Numbered from the stretch's first letter, positions 46,310-55,811 are shown. The stretch is DNA of 64,000 nt from Corynebacterium jeikeium (GCF_028609885.1 NZ_CP063195.1:744001-808000), one strand, 5' to 3'. Made by a program: numbers and translations. The notes: generated by a model not told the origin, from the letters alone.

Positions 46310-46381
46310 GGACCTGACCCCTGTTTGGTAGACACCTGATATCCAGCCCGGTTGGGTTGGGAAGAAAGGTAATCTACCACC

Positions 46382-46681
46382 ATGCCTAGGTATTCCGAAC
46401 AGTTCAAACGTGATGCTGTGGCCCTCTATGAAAACAATGAGGACCTTTCACTTCACGCGGCTTCAGCAGAGCTTGGAGTCAATCGTTCCTCGCTTTTCTC
46501 CTGGCTTCAGCAATACGGCACCGGCAAACGTGCCCGCACGAAGGCCATGCGCGACAACGCCAAGGAGACGACTGATTCCGAGCGAATCCGCCAGCTAGAA
46601 AAAGAGAACGCGAAGCTGCGCGAAGAACGCGATATTCTGCGCAAGGCCGCGAAATATTTTGCCGAAGAGACACGCTGGTGA
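46382..46681 (+). CDS. IS3-family OrfA in the cas3 insertion
   Basis: A 99-residue protein with an HTH_Tnp_1 domain (MPRYSEQFKRDAVALYENNE, then AASAELGVNRSSLFSWLQQY) and a C-terminal coiled coil (RIRQLEKENAKLREERDILR) ending KAAKYFAEETRW, the classic IS3 OrfA layout. It overlaps orfB by 4 bases. Confidence 0.92.
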   Translation: MPRYSEQFKRDAVALYENNEDLSLHAASAELGVNRSSLFSWLQQYGTGKRARTKAMRDNAKETTDSERIRQLEKENAKLREERDILRKAAKYFAEETRW

Positions 46682-47574
46682 TCCGCTTCCAGTTTGTCTA
46701 TGACCACCGAACCGAGTACTCGGTCAAGCGGATGTGCCATGTGTTAAAGCTCAATCGCTCCTCGTTTTATAAATGGGTCAACACCCACGAAAATCGCAGG
46801 TTAAAGATATGTTCCGATGCCCTTATTGGTGCAAGAATCAAGGCCATCTTTGATGATGAGAACGGGCTTTATGGTGCTAAACGCATCGCTGCAAGCCTCA
46901 ACGACGATACGGACTTCGGCCCGATCAACCATAAGAAGGTTGCGCGCATCATGAAATCCATGGGGCTAAAAGGCTTTAGCAAACGGCGTCGATGCATCAC
47001 CACCCGGCGCAAGCCTGGTCACCGTGTCATGCCAGATTTAGTAGGCCGTACATTCACCGCTGACGAGCCGAACCGTGTTTATGTAGGCGACATCACCTAC
47101 CTGCCGTGTAAGGGCGGTAAGAACATGTACCTGGCCACGGTCATTGACACCTATTCACGAAGACTTGCAGGTTATGCACTCGCAGACCACATGCGTGTCT
47201 CACTGGTCATCGAGGCTTTGTCCCATGCCAGCACAGTCCGCGGAAGCCTTGACGGGGCTATTTTCCATTCTGATCATGGAAGTGTGTACACCTCACAGGC
47301 GTTTAGGGACCACTGCGCCCAACTTGGTGTACGCCAATCCATGGGCGCGGTGGGAACTAGTGCCGATAATGCCCTGGCAGAATCATTTAACGCCACCTTA
47401 AAACGTGAAGTGCTACGTGATCGGAAAGTCTTTGATAATCCCATTATCTGCCGGCAGGAAGTCTTTCGATGGTGCATGCGCTACAACACCCGCAGACGGC
47501 ACTCCTGGTGCAACCTTCTAGCCCCCAATGACTTCGAAGCACTCACATCAGCTACACTGACCCAAGCAGCATAG
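46678..47574 (+). CDS. IS3-family OrfB transposase in the cas3 insertion
   Basis: A 298-residue DDE integrase starting at GTG 46678. Catalytic residues are in VYVGDITYLPC (Asp), FHSDHGSVYTSQAF (Asp) and NALAESFNATLKREVL (Glu). The N-terminal HTH_21 segment reads FQFVYDHRTEYSVKRMCHVL. The complete frame suggests the element is still able to move. Confidence 0.93.
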   Translation: MIRFQFVYDHRTEYSVKRMCHVLKLNRSSFYKWVNTHENRRLKICSDALIGARIKAIFDDENGLYGAKRIAASLNDDTDFGPINHKKVARIMKSMGLKGFSKRRRCITTRRKPGHRVMPDLVGRTFTADEPNRVYVGDITYLPCKGGKNMYLATVIDTYSRRLAGYALADHMRVSLVIEALSHASTVRGSLDGAIFHSDHGSVYTSQAFRDHCAQLGVRQSMGAVGTSADNALAESFNATLKREVLRDRKVFDNPIICRQEVFRWCMRYNTRRRHSWCNLLAPNDFEALTSATLTQAA

Positions 47575-47612
47575 CTAACCCCCGACGTGTCTACTTTCCG
47601 GGGGTCAGGCCC

Positions 47613-48997
47613 ATCACCACTTTCCCAGCCAGCGCCAGGTGGCGCAGCATGGAGTGTCGAATTTGAAGCGCCATCATGAGAACCTGGTCGATGGTTCCGA
47701 CCACGAAGTTAGACAGTAGGCCGTTCTTGCGGCCGGATAGCCAGTCGGTAGCGATGACAGTCCCGTGGTCAGCACAATCCTCGCCGATGTCGCTGTAGCG
47801 GAGCTTGCGGTAATCCTTATTGAGGCGGTTCTTGCTGTGAGCTAGGTAGAGAGACGACACGGCAGAATTTTCAGTGATGTTCTCCACCCAGCAAGAAAAG
47901 CGTTTGAAAAGGCCGTTTGCCGTTGCCATTGTGGGTGCCGCCAGAATCGCGCCGCTGGCGTGATTGTGCTGGGCGAAAAGTAGAGCCGCCTGGAGGGCTC
48001 CTTCAGTTTTTCCTTCTCCGGTTGGAGCCTCGATTATGAGTAGAGTCGGGCCGGGAGAATTAGAGTTCAGTAGTTCTGCAACTGCGAATTGCACGGGGCG
48101 TGGGGTGGCGCTTTCTGGCCAAGCAAAGCTCACGCGATAGTTCTCGGCAATCTGAGTGGGGTCTTCGCTGAAGTGTTTGAACTCGGTGTGGAGATCGAAC
48201 TTAGCTTTTGCCATTCCCAGCTTGATGCGATCGGCTTGGGAACCGCTAAAGCGAAGAGGGAAGAAATCCGTGTTGGAGGCCAGCCAGTCGCACATCACCG
48301 TGAATCCGGTGATGATTTGAATGGCTGTTGTTGGTGGCTTCCCTTCTAAAGCGTCAAGGGCAGGTTGGACGTGAGCGGTAGAGGCGAGAGTATCCAGGAT
48401 CTCATCGACGGCGCTTTGCCACTCGGGAGGGTAGCTATTGACGAAAGTGGTGACTGCCTTCCGGCCAGCCGCGGTGAGCCAACCATGGTGAGCTTCCACC
48501 GTTTGGGTGAGTGACAAAGCAACGGGAGCTTTGAGTCCATGTGTCTTTAGCCAGCGCTTCAGCAGTTCCCGAGAATAGAGCGGGTGGGCGAGGTTGGCGA
48601 CATCTTCATCGGGAGTAAGATCCGGGATAGGAATGCCAGCGTTTTCGAGTGGGTAGAGCAAAGGCGCGTTTGTTTCGGGGGAGCGAAGTTTACGTAAGAA
48701 CGGGCCGGATATCTTCCCCACATCATGGGCAGCTACGAGGAAAACGGCGAGTGAACGGATGTGTTCAGGGGAGAGCCGTGTGCTGCGGCTGAGGAAGTCC
48801 TTGGTCTGTGGGGAAAACCAGGTATCCCAAAGATGGGTTGCGACCGCGCCGGAATCGACCATGTGCTGAACGAGGGACATTGGTCCATGCTCGTCTCCCG
48901 ATTTAGCTAGGAATGCGCTGGCTGTGGGGGAGAAGCTGTCGACTAAGTCGTTCCAGGAATCTAAATCGAACAGTGGTGCGCTGTGGGGGTCTGTCAT
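47613..48997 (-). pseudogene. cas3: cas3, 5' part (HD nuclease and helicase motif I)
   Basis: Encodes the first 461 codons of Cas3e: the HD nuclease domain with FLVAAHDVGKISGPF near residue 93, VEAHHGWL near 168, and the helicase Walker A region LIIEAPTGEGKTEGALQAAL near 330, then MATANGLF and TDWLSGRKNGLLSNFVVGTIDQVL. It breaks in GKVV, just before the DEVH box, and continues a few codons into the insertion element (MGLTPGK). A truncated HD domain plus half helicase should not degrade DNA processively. The RBS region GAAAG lies about 10 bases before the ATG and is the sequence matched by the mini-array. Confidence 0.93.
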
Positions 48998-49033
48998 GTC
49001 CGTTGGCTTTCGTAGTGTTGTGTTCTACCAACA

Positions 49034-49062
49034 AAGTTAGCAAGGATGCCGTTACCTTGCAA
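49034..49062 (-). promoter_or_regulatory. Probable cas3 promoter
   Basis: On the minus strand TTGCAA (49057-49062) and TAACTT (49034-49039) are separated by 17 bases, placing the transcript start near 49027 and giving a 5' leader of about 30 bases. The 11-base match to the mini-array (49000-49010) falls inside this leader. Confidence 0.5.
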
Positions 49063-49144
49063 TGCCAAGTTCGGATTAAAATAAAGCGCGCCGTGAGCTG
49101 GGTGGAGTCTGCAGTTTTGTAGGGTGGGGAGCTAGTGATGCCCA

Positions 49145-49233
49145 TGTCTCCCAGCGCCAGCTGGGATGAGCCGTTGGCTTTGCACGGTTCAGAACATGGG
49201 ATCACATGCTCCCCGCGCCAGCGGGGATTTCTT
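49145..49233 (+). CRISPR. Degenerate one-spacer mini-array (CreR-like candidate)
   Basis: Two repeat-like units at 49145-49172 and 49206-49233, exactly 61 bases apart, enclose one 33-base spacer-like segment. The first unit has CCCAGCGCCAGCTGGG in place of the normal stem, a compensatory C-G to A-T change that keeps the hairpin, and keeps the TGAGCC handle. The second keeps CCCCGCGCCAGCGGGG but has a diverged 3' end. Orientation is opposite to the main array and divergent from cas3. A possible promoter box TAGGGT lies at 49120-49125. The 11 bases CCGTTGGCTTT at the first repeat-spacer junction recur at 49000-49010 over the cas3 ribosome-binding region. Confidence 0.8.
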
Positions 49234-49252
49234 AGATGTCAGTGCTCAGCGT

Positions 49253-49930
49253 CTACAGCCCCAGCCCCTCAATCCCGTGCACCGTTACCGTCTCGGATAG
49301 CGCAACGCGGCCCGGGGCGGTCTTGTACACCGGGCTGGATTCATCGGCACGGCCGAACGTCAGTGCAGTCACCAGCTTGTACTCCTCATCCACGCCCAGG
49401 AACTCGCGCACCGTCGGCGCCAGCAGGGAGATCATGCCCTGGGGCACCCCGTGGTAGCCGTGTGCAGTAAGGGAGAGCAGGAAGTTCTCCGCGTACGTCC
49501 CCTGGTCGAACGCCGCCCGAATACGGTCACCGATTGGCGGGATGAACATCAGCGCCGAGTACGGGGCGCCGAAGAATCGCAGGTTCTCGCGGACGAACTC
49601 GGTACGCGCCTCCTTATCCTCGCGGGCAATGCCCAGCAGCCCGTACATCTTCGCCGCCAGCTCCTTAGAACGCTGCGGGTGTACGCCCTCGCCGTAATCC
49701 ACAGTGAAGTCGGGGTTAAGTCCGTTGGTATCGAACTCCTCGATCAGTGCGGCACTCAAGTCCCTCAACTTTTGGCCACCGATCACGTGGACGTTCCACG
49801 GCTGCGTGTTGGAGTTCGAGGGCGCGGACTGGGCGTCCAGCAGAATCTCCTTGATGTCCTCTGCCGGGATCTCGTCCGGCAGGAACGCGCGAGGGGAGTG
49901 GCGGTTGCGTATAAAATCAGAAAAATTCAT
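49253..49930 (-). CDS. Nitroreductase-family FMN oxidoreductase
   Basis: A 225-residue nitroreductase-fold flavoprotein. The N-terminal FMN-binding RNRHSPRAFLPDEIPAEDIK and SAPSNSNTQPWNVHVI, the central NLRFFGAPYSALMF and LTAHGYHGVPQGMI and a C-terminal ALTFGRADESSPV match the family, which reduces nitro compounds, quinones or flavins with NAD(P)H. ATG 49930 lies 7 bases after TACGGT (leaderless); the longer frame to 50029 is rejected. Its 3' end faces the mini-array. Confidence 0.88.
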   Translation of the reverse strand: MNFSDFIRNRHSPRAFLPDEIPAEDIKEILLDAQSAPSNSNTQPWNVHVIGGQKLRDLSAALIEEFDTNGLNPDFTVDYGEGVHPQRSKELAAKMYGLLGIAREDKEARTEFVRENLRFFGAPYSALMFIPPIGDRIRAAFDQGTYAENFLLSLTAHGYHGVPQGMISLLAPTVREFLGVDEEYKLVTALTFGRADESSPVYKTAPGRVALSETVTVHGIEGLGL

Positions 49931-50134
49931 GCTCGCCACCGTACGCTCTTTTCTGTCCTCAACACCGGTCACCGATGCCTGCTTCAAGCGATCACGTGGA
50001 TGGTCAATTATCGCCTTTAACGAGTTCAACCTAAGGGCGTCAATAAGCCGTCAATAAGACAACAACAAGCAGCAGCAGTGAGTCATCTTGCTTTCATTTC
50101 ATAAAAGTGACCTCCGTTACTTATTATTTGGAAC

Positions 50135-50890
50135 ATGTCTGAACCCACTGTTTCCAAACCAATGATTGAACTCAAGGGAGTGAACAAGCACTTCGGCGAG
50201 TACCACGCTCTTCGGGACATCAACCTCGAAGTATCAGCAGGCCAGGTTGTCGTGATCCTTGGACCCTCCGGATCCGGCAAATCCACGCTGTGCCGCACCA
50301 TTAACCGCCTAGAGACCATCGACGATGGCGAAATCCGCATCGACGGTGAACTGCTGCCGGAAGAAGGCAAAGACCTGGCCAAGCTCCGCGCAGAGGTTGG
50401 CATGGTGTTCCAGCAGTTCAACCTGTTCAGCCACATGACCATTCGCGATAACGTCACGCTGGCACCCACCAAGGTCCGCAAGGTCAGCAAGGAAGAGGCA
50501 CGCAAGACCGCCGAGAAGCTGCTGGACCGCGTGGGCATCGCCGCCCAGGCCGACAAGTACCCGGCACAGCTATCCGGTGGCCAGCAACAGCGCGTAGCCA
50601 TCGCCCGCGCGCTGGCCATGGACCCGAAGGTGATGCTCTTCGACGAGCCGACCTCCGCCCTCGACCCCGAGATGATCAACGAGGTCCTGGATGTCATGAC
50701 CGACCTCGCCAAGGGCGGCATGACCATGGTGGTTGTCACCCACGAGATGAGCTTTGCTCGCCGCGTCGCGGATCGAATCCTGTTCATGGCCGATGGCGCC
50801 ATTGTTGAGGACGCCGACCCGGAGACCTTCTTCACGAACCCGCAATCCGATCGCGCCAAGGACTTCCTGGCGAAGATCGTGAACCACTAG
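50135..50890 (+). CDS. gluA: Glutamate-type ABC transporter ATPase
   Basis: A 251-residue ATPase of polar amino-acid importers: Walker [13 protein letters not shown] near residue 47, Q-loop [12 protein letters not shown], signature [15 protein letters not shown] near 147, Walker [15 protein letters not shown] and the switch [10 protein letters not shown]. The four-gene order ATPase, binding protein, two permeases is that of gluABCD of C. glutamicum. TATTAT ends 7 bases before ATG 50135, suggesting a leaderless operon message. Confidence 0.9.
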   Translation: MSEPTVSKPMIELKGVNKHFGEYHALRDINLEVSAGQVVVILGPSGSGKSTLCRTINRLETIDDGEIRIDGELLPEEGKDLAKLRAEVGMVFQQFNLFSHMTIRDNVTLAPTKVRKVSKEEARKTAEKLLDRVGIAAQADKYPAQLSGGQQQRVAIARALAMDPKVMLFDEPTSALDPEMINEVLDVMTDLAKGGMTMVVVTHEMSFARRVADRILFMADGAIVEDADPETFFTNPQSDRAKDFLAKIVNH

Positions 50891-50909
50891 TTCGGGAAGC
50901 GAGTTACAC

Positions 50910-51806
50910 ATGTCTACCTTCAAAAGCGCACTCAAGCGCCTCACCGCTGCAGTGGTTGCCACCGCAAGTGTGGTGGCGCTGACCGCGTGCGGCTCTGGCG
51001 GTGCCCGCGACCTGCTGGCGGATATCGAATCCGGCCACGTCGTGATGGGCACCAAGTACGACCAACCGAACCTGGGCGAGCGCACCCCGGACAAGCAGTT
51101 CGCCGGCCTGGACACCGACGTATCCCGCTACGTGGTGGAATACATCGCGAAGAAGCACGGCTGGGCCACACCAGAAATCGAATGGCGCGAAACCCCCTCC
51201 GCGCAGCGCGAGACCCTCATCAACAACGGTGAGGTCAACATGATCACCGCCACGTACTCCATCAACAAAGGCCGCCTGAAGGCCGTGGACTTCGCAGGCC
51301 CGTACGTGGTCACCCACCAGGCGCTGCTGGTTCGCGAGGATTCCGGCATCAACGGCCTGAACGACATCGCGCCAGGCACCCGCCTGTGCTCCGTGTCCGG
51401 CTCCACCCCGGCACAGAAGGTGAAGGACGCGCTGCCAGAAGTGCAGCTGCAGGAGTTCGACACCTACGCCGCGTGCGCGGAAGGCCTGAAGCAAGGCGTG
51501 GTGGATGCAACCACCACCGACGCGACCATTTTGGCTGGCTTCGCGCAGCGCTACAAGGAGCGATTCGACGAAGACTACAGCGTCATTCAGCTAAAGAACG
51601 ACGACGGCAGCTTCTGGACCAACGAAAACTACGGCATTGGCCTGCCCAAGGGCGACGACAAAGCCAAAGCCGAGGTCAACGAAGCGCTGAACGAAATGCA
51701 CGATTCCGGCGAGTTCCAAAAGATCGTCGCCAAGAACCTGGGCGACAACGTGGATATCGGCGAAAAGCCAAAGATCGGCGACCTGTCGTTCGTCGACGAG
51801 AAGTAG
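50910..51806 (+). CDS. gluB: Glutamate-type ABC transporter binding lipoprotein
   Basis: A 298-residue periplasmic-binding-type lipoprotein (SBP_bac_3). The signal sequence ends in VVALTACGS with the lipid-accepting Cys near residue 27. The ligand domain includes GLDTDVSRYVVEYIAKKHG, SINKGRLKAVDFAGPYVVTHQ and LLVREDSGINGLNDI. It captures the amino acid outside the membrane; glutamate is inferred from operon similarity, not from a binding-site check. Confidence 0.9.
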   Translation: MSTFKSALKRLTAAVVATASVVALTACGSGGARDLLADIESGHVVMGTKYDQPNLGERTPDKQFAGLDTDVSRYVVEYIAKKHGWATPEIEWRETPSAQRETLINNGEVNMITATYSINKGRLKAVDFAGPYVVTHQALLVREDSGINGLNDIAPGTRLCSVSGSTPAQKVKDALPEVQLQEFDTYAACAEGLKQGVVDATTTDATILAGFAQRYKERFDEDYSVIQLKNDDGSFWTNENYGIGLPKGDDKAKAEVNEALNEMHDSGEFQKIVAKNLGDNVDIGEKPKIGDLSFVDEK

Positions 51807-51822
51807 AAAGGAGGAACGCACT

Positions 51823-52509
51823 ATGAACCCCGAACTATGGTCCGAGATGAAGCCCGAACTGCTCCCAGCATTTTGGGTGACCGTCAAGTTGACGTTCTTC
51901 TCCGCGGTCGGATCGCTGATCTTCGGCATTATCCTGACCGCCATGCGCGTGAGCCCCGTGGGCATCCTGCGTAACCTGTCCGCGTGGTACATCAACATTG
52001 TTCGTAACACCCCGCTGACGTTGATCATTCTGCTGGCCTCCATGGGCCTGTACTACAACCTGGGCTTGCTGCTGGCGGTGGAGAACGATTCCTTCATCGA
52101 AAAGCAGAACTTCCGCCTGGCAGTCCTGGCCTTCGTGGCCTATACATCCTGCTTCGTGGCGGAATCCCTGCGCTCCGGCATCAACACGGTGCCCTTCGGC
52201 CAGGCCGAGGCCGCCCGCTCCTTGGGGCTTAGCTTCGGCCAGAACTTCCGGCACGTGATCTTCCCGCAGGCCCTGCGCGGCGCGATCGTGCCGCTGGGTA
52301 ACACCCTGATCGCGCTGACGAAGAACACCACCATCGCCTCGGTGATCGGTGTGGCTGAGGCTTCCTTGCTGATGAAGACCCTGACGGAGGACTACGCCAG
52401 CGACATTCTGGTGATCTTCGGCGTAATCGCAATCGGATTTATCATTTTGACGCTGCCTACCGGATTGTTCTTCGGCTGGGCAGGTAAGCGATGGGCGGTG
52501 AAGCGCTAA
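51823..52509 (+). CDS. gluC: Glutamate-type ABC transporter permease 1
   Basis: A 228-residue permease of the HisM/GlnP type with about five membrane helices and the ATPase-contact loop [21 protein letters not shown] (given as residues about 128-148) that carries the EAA-type motif [17 protein letters not shown] precedes ATG 51823. It overlaps gluD by one base. Confidence 0.9.
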   Translation: MNPELWSEMKPELLPAFWVTVKLTFFSAVGSLIFGIILTAMRVSPVGILRNLSAWYINIVRNTPLTLIILLASMGLYYNLGLLLAVENDSFIEKQNFRLAVLAFVAYTSCFVAESLRSGINTVPFGQAEAARSLGLSFGQNFRHVIFPQALRGAIVPLGNTLIALTKNTTIASVIGVAEASLLMKTLTEDYASDILVIFGVIAIGFIILTLPTGLFFGWAGKRWAVKR

Positions 52510-53447
52510 TGACTACACGTGCAACAGTTCTTTATGACGCCCCAGGCCCGAAGGGGCGCAGGCTCAACTCGATCCTCACGGCGATCACCGTCGTAGTGGT
52601 CGCTGTGATCCTCGTCCTGGTAGCGATGAAGCTCAACGAAAAGGGCCAGTTCGAATCTGCAAAGTGGTCCTTCTTCCTGGAGGGCAGCACATGGACGACC
52701 TACATCATCCCGGGCCTGATCTCCACGATCGGCGCGGCTGTGGTCTCCATCGTCTTGGCGATGGCCATCGGCGCGCTTCTCGGCGTGGGCCGACTGTCTC
52801 CCTCCGCACCCGTGCGCTGGATCTGCGGCATCATCGTGGAGTTCTTCCGCTCCATCCCGGTGCTGGTTCTGATGCTGTTCGCCTACGCGGTGTTTTCCCT
52901 GCTGCAGCTGGTGCCTTCCAGCTGGCTGGGCTTTTCCGCAGTGGTCTTCGGCCTGACGATGTACAACGGCTCCGTGATCGCAGAGACCCTGCGCTCCGGC
53001 ATCCAGTCGCTGCCGCGCGGCCAGCGTGAAGCAGCGATTGCACTGGGCCTGAGCCACCGCCAGTCCATCAATCTGATCCTGCTGCCGCAGGCCGTCGCCG
53101 CCATGCTGCCGGCGATCATCTCCCAGATGGTCATTGCCCTGAAGGATTCCGCTCTGGGTTACATGATCGGTTTCGTGGAAGTGGTTCGTTCTGGCCGTCA
53201 GCTGGGCGAGTACTACGGCGCGATGATCCCGGCCCTGCTGTTGATCGCAGTGATCATGATCGTGATCAACATGATCCTGGCGAAGTTGGCTGAGCGCATC
53301 GAGATCCAGCTGCGATCCGGCCGTGCCCGCCGCAACATCGTGGCCAAGGTTCCGCACCAGAGGGAGCAGGGAATCGACACCAAGGACAACGCCTACGTTG
53401 ACTGGCGCGCAGAGGGCCACGAGGACCTCCGCACCACCTTCGAGTAG
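52509..53447 (+). CDS. gluD: Glutamate-type ABC transporter permease 2
   Basis: A 312-residue permease: an N-terminal cytoplasmic tail, membrane helices from about residue 20 to 260, and the EAA-type loop [20 protein letters not shown] near 170. The charged C-terminal tail ([20 protein letters not shown] onward) is longer than in GluC, as in C. glutamicum GluD. The start overlaps the gluC stop (TAATG). Confidence 0.9.
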   Translation: MTTRATVLYDAPGPKGRRLNSILTAITVVVVAVILVLVAMKLNEKGQFESAKWSFFLEGSTWTTYIIPGLISTIGAAVVSIVLAMAIGALLGVGRLSPSAPVRWICGIIVEFFRSIPVLVLMLFAYAVFSLLQLVPSSWLGFSAVVFGLTMYNGSVIAETLRSGIQSLPRGQREAAIALGLSHRQSINLILLPQAVAAMLPAIISQMVIALKDSALGYMIGFVEVVRSGRQLGEYYGAMIPALLLIAVIMIVINMILAKLAERIEIQLRSGRARRNIVAKVPHQREQGIDTKDNAYVDWRAEGHEDLRTTFE

Positions 53448-53499
53448 CCGCGTCGCGCCGGGCTGGCCCAGCGCTGCCAGGGCGGGGCAGGGGGGGGAG

Positions 53500-54345
53500 C
53501 TAGCCCAGCGCCTCCCATAGGCGCTGGTTGAAGCCATCCCAGCGCTGCTTGGCCCAGTCGCCGAAGTTCTCATCCGTGAGGACGACGGCGGCTTTTTTAT
53601 TGCCCCCACTCCGGTCGATCCACAGGAACGTCCCCGACTGGCCGAAGTGCCCCGCCACCGATTCAGGCATTCCCTCGCCCAACCAGTGCGGCGACTTCTC
53701 ACCGTGCAGCTCAAAGCCCAAGCCCCACGGGCAGGGCTTCTGCATTCCATAGCCCGGTACCACCCCGGACAGCTCCGGCCACTGGGGCTCCAGCGCATCG
53801 TTGAGGGTGGAGGGGGCGATGACTGTGGGCGTCAAAAATTCAGAACACAACACCGCAAGGGCATCGACCGAGGCAGAAAAACCATGCCCCGCGCTGCCCT
53901 CGACCTTCACCTCGATGCCCAGAGGCGCGCACACGCCCTCGGCCACGTAATCCGCGAAAGGCATGTCGGCCTCCGCGGCGATGAAGTCCGCCAGCACCTC
54001 GTAGCCCGCCGAAGAGTAGATCCGGCGGGTACCGCGCGGCTTCTCCGGAGTGCGGTCGCGGAAACTAATGCCACTGGTGTGGGCCAGCAGCTCGCGGACG
54101 GTCGGCAGGTCGTCGAACTCGGGCAGCAACTCGGCGGGGACCTGCTGGTCGAGCTCGAAGGCGCCCTCCTCGACGGCCAGCAGCGTGGCATAGGCGGTGA
54201 TCAGCTTGCTCACGCTGGCCAGGGGGAACTGCGCGGACGTGTCGCCGAAAGTTGCGGTTTCGCCACCCCACAGCGCCGCAGCGGCCACGTTGTCGACGGG
54301 CCAGTCCTGCAGCTCGGCGAGTACGTCCTCTACCTCGCTGCTCAC
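53500..54345 (-). CDS. Serine hydrolase of the beta-lactamase / DD-peptidase fold
   Basis: A 281-residue protein with the SxxK motif SVSK near residue 44, a YSS motif (RRIYSSAGYEVLADFI near 108) in place of YxN and HFGQSG near 233 as the third motif. This is the layout of class C beta-lactamase-like esterases and peptidases. There is no signal peptide, so it acts in the cytoplasm. The GTG start overlaps the stop of the acyl carrier protein gene (GTGA), tying the two functionally; an esterase acting on an acyl-carrier-linked product is one guess. Confidence 0.8.
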   Translation of the reverse strand: MSSEVEDVLAELQDWPVDNVAAAALWGGETATFGDTSAQFPLASVSKLITAYATLLAVEEGAFELDQQVPAELLPEFDDLPTVRELLAHTSGISFRDRTPEKPRGTRRIYSSAGYEVLADFIAAEADMPFADYVAEGVCAPLGIEVKVEGSAGHGFSASVDALAVLCSEFLTPTVIAPSTLNDALEPQWPELSGVVPGYGMQKPCPWGLGFELHGEKSPHWLGEGMPESVAGHFGQSGTFLWIDRSGGNKKAAVVLTDENFGDWAKQRWDGFNQRLWEALG

Positions 54346-54683
54346 TTATCCACCAGGCCAACCAGCTCGTCGATGGTCTTCACTCGGTTGATGTCCTCGT
54401 CCGGGACCTCCACGCCGAACTCTTCCTCCAGGCGCACGGCGATGTCCATTAGGGACAGCGAGTCGATGTTCAGGTCGTCGCCTAGGCGCTTGGAGCCCTC
54501 TAGCTCCTCGCGCTCGATGCCCGTCGCATCTTCCACGACATCCAGCACGATGCTGCGCTTGTCCTTCTCGTCTGCGCCCGCCGAGCCGTCCTTGCCAGCC
54601 TTGCTCGTACCGCTCTTGTCGGCGCCGTCCTTCTTCAGCTTCTTCGACAGCGCCGCAGCCAGCTGGTTGTTTTGTTCAGCCAT
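54342..54683 (-). CDS. Acyl carrier protein with charged N-terminal extension
   Basis: A 113-residue protein. The last about 75 residues are an acyl carrier domain with the phosphopantetheine serine in LNIDSLSLMDIAVRLEEEFG and the preceding LEGSKRLGDD. Residues 1-45 are a Lys/Gly/Asp-rich extension, unlike ordinary AcpP but similar to the AcpM-type proteins of mycolate producers, which have extensions at the other end. ATG 54683 follows GGAGAAGGAA. Coupled to the serine hydrolase downstream. Confidence 0.85.
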   Translation of the reverse strand: MAEQNNQLAAALSKKLKKDGADKSGTSKAGKDGSAGADEKDKRSIVLDVVEDATGIEREELEGSKRLGDDLNIDSLSLMDIAVRLEEEFGVEVPDEDINRVKTIDELVGLVDK

Positions 54684-54824
54684 GATCGTTCCTTCTCCTG
54701 CCACTCCATATTCGCCCGCACGCGGGGCGCTAAGCTAAAAGCCTTGCGGCTAAAGCTCCAGCGCACTCCCGCATCGCGCGGCCGTTTGTACACTCATCCT
54801 AACAATCTTGCGAAGGTCATTCCT

Positions 54825-55811
54825 ATGCGTCCCGTCACCGCCGTCCGCAACCTCGCCAGCATCGTGTTGCGCGACCCTCCCGCCGTACCGGGCTTGCCGC
54901 GCGCACGCTGGATCCATCGCCTGACCATGGACGACGGCACTAAGGTCGCCGTCTACGAGGTGCGTTCTTACTCTTTTTCTTTTGAGGACGCCCCCTCGTC
55001 CGCCCCTACAACCCTGATCCTCGTGCACGGCTTCAACCTGACGGCGGCCTCCTGGTTCTTCCAATTGGCTGCACTGCGTGAGCAGCCGAACTTGCGCATC
55101 CTGCTGCCGGATTTGCGCGGCCACGGCGCCAGCGAGGATGCTCCGGGGCTGGACATTGAACGCACCGCCATCGATCTGGCGGCGACCATCCGCGAGCTCG
55201 CGCCGACGGGCAGGCTGATCCTGGCGGGCCACTCGATGGGCGCTATGACCGTCCTTGGCGGTCTGCGATACCTGGATGAGGCCGACCTGCAGCGGGTTAG
55301 CGGCATCGCGCTGATCAACGGCGCGATCGATACCTTCGCCTCTGCGGGAGTGTCCCAGATTCTGCATTCTCACCTGGTGCGGGCGACCCGCTGGCTGGGC
55401 TCCAAGAGCCCCAGTCACCTGGAATGGACGAAGTCGCTGGTGGAGTGGGCCATCAAGCCAGTCATCGCGGCCTTCATCTACCACGGCTCGCTGGACGAAG
55501 GGGAATCCGATAACTTTGACGTCCTGACCTTCCACGCCAACGAGATCGCCGGGACGTCCATGCGCACGCTGCTGGGATACCTGGACGACCTGACCGAGCA
55601 CGACGAGCTTGCCGCCGCCGAGCTATTGGCGGACATTCCCGGCGAGATCCTGGTCGGCGCTATGGATGACGTCACCCCGCCCAGCCAGAGCAGACGCATC
55701 CATGAGCTCTGGCCCCGTGCCGATTTCCACGAGTACCCGGAATCCGGGCACATGCTGCCTGTCGAGCGCCCGGAGGACGTCACCCGGGCGCTGCTGAACC
55801 TGCTGGGCTAG
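54825..55811 (+). CDS. Alpha/beta hydrolase
   Basis: A 328-residue hydrolase with the oxyanion-hole motif [13 protein letters not shown] near residue 70, [12 protein letters not shown] near 95, the nucleophile elbow AGHSMGAM near 137, the Asp in [13 protein letters not shown] and the His in [12 protein letters not shown] near the C-terminus, so the triad is complete. The substrate is unknown; it lies divergent from the acyl carrier protein gene. The stop overlaps the aceE stop by 4 bases on the other strand. Confidence 0.85.
   Translation: MRPVTAVRNLASIVLRDPPAVPGLPRARWIHRLTMDDGTKVAVYEVRSYSFSFEDAPSSAPTTLILVHGFNLTAASWFFQLAALREQPNLRILLPDLRGHGASEDAPGLDIERTAIDLAATIRELAPTGRLILAGHSMGAMTVLGGLRYLDEADLQRVSGIALINGAIDTFASAGVSQILHSHLVRATRWLGSKSPSHLEWTKSLVEWAIKPVIAAFIYHGSLDEGESDNFDVLTFHANEIAGTSMRTLLGYLDDLTEHDELAAAELLADIPGEILVGAMDDVTPPSQSRRIHELWPRADFHEYPESGHMLPVERPEDVTRALLNLLG

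Larger units (their letters stand above)
46310..47612 (+). mobile_element. IS3-family element inserted in cas3, 1303 bases
   Basis: Ends read GG(A/G)CCTGACCCC inward from both sides, with the 3-base target duplication ATC on each flank (46307-46309 and 47613-47615). The insertion lies in the codons of VVIFDEVH of cas3. Both reading frames are intact. The end sequence matches the IS3 remnant terminus at 26551, so related elements have been active in this genome. Confidence 0.95.

Noticed and set aside
44839..48997. Reading cas3 as a naturally split two-gene helicase/nuclease system
   Set aside because: The two halves are separated by a complete IS3 element with target duplication and rejoin in frame, so it is an interrupted gene.
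49145..49233. Treating the mini-array as an ordinary second CRISPR array
   Set aside because: Only two repeats, both degenerate, with opposite orientation, and a spacer start matching the cas3 leader; a regulatory RNA explains this better than immune memory.
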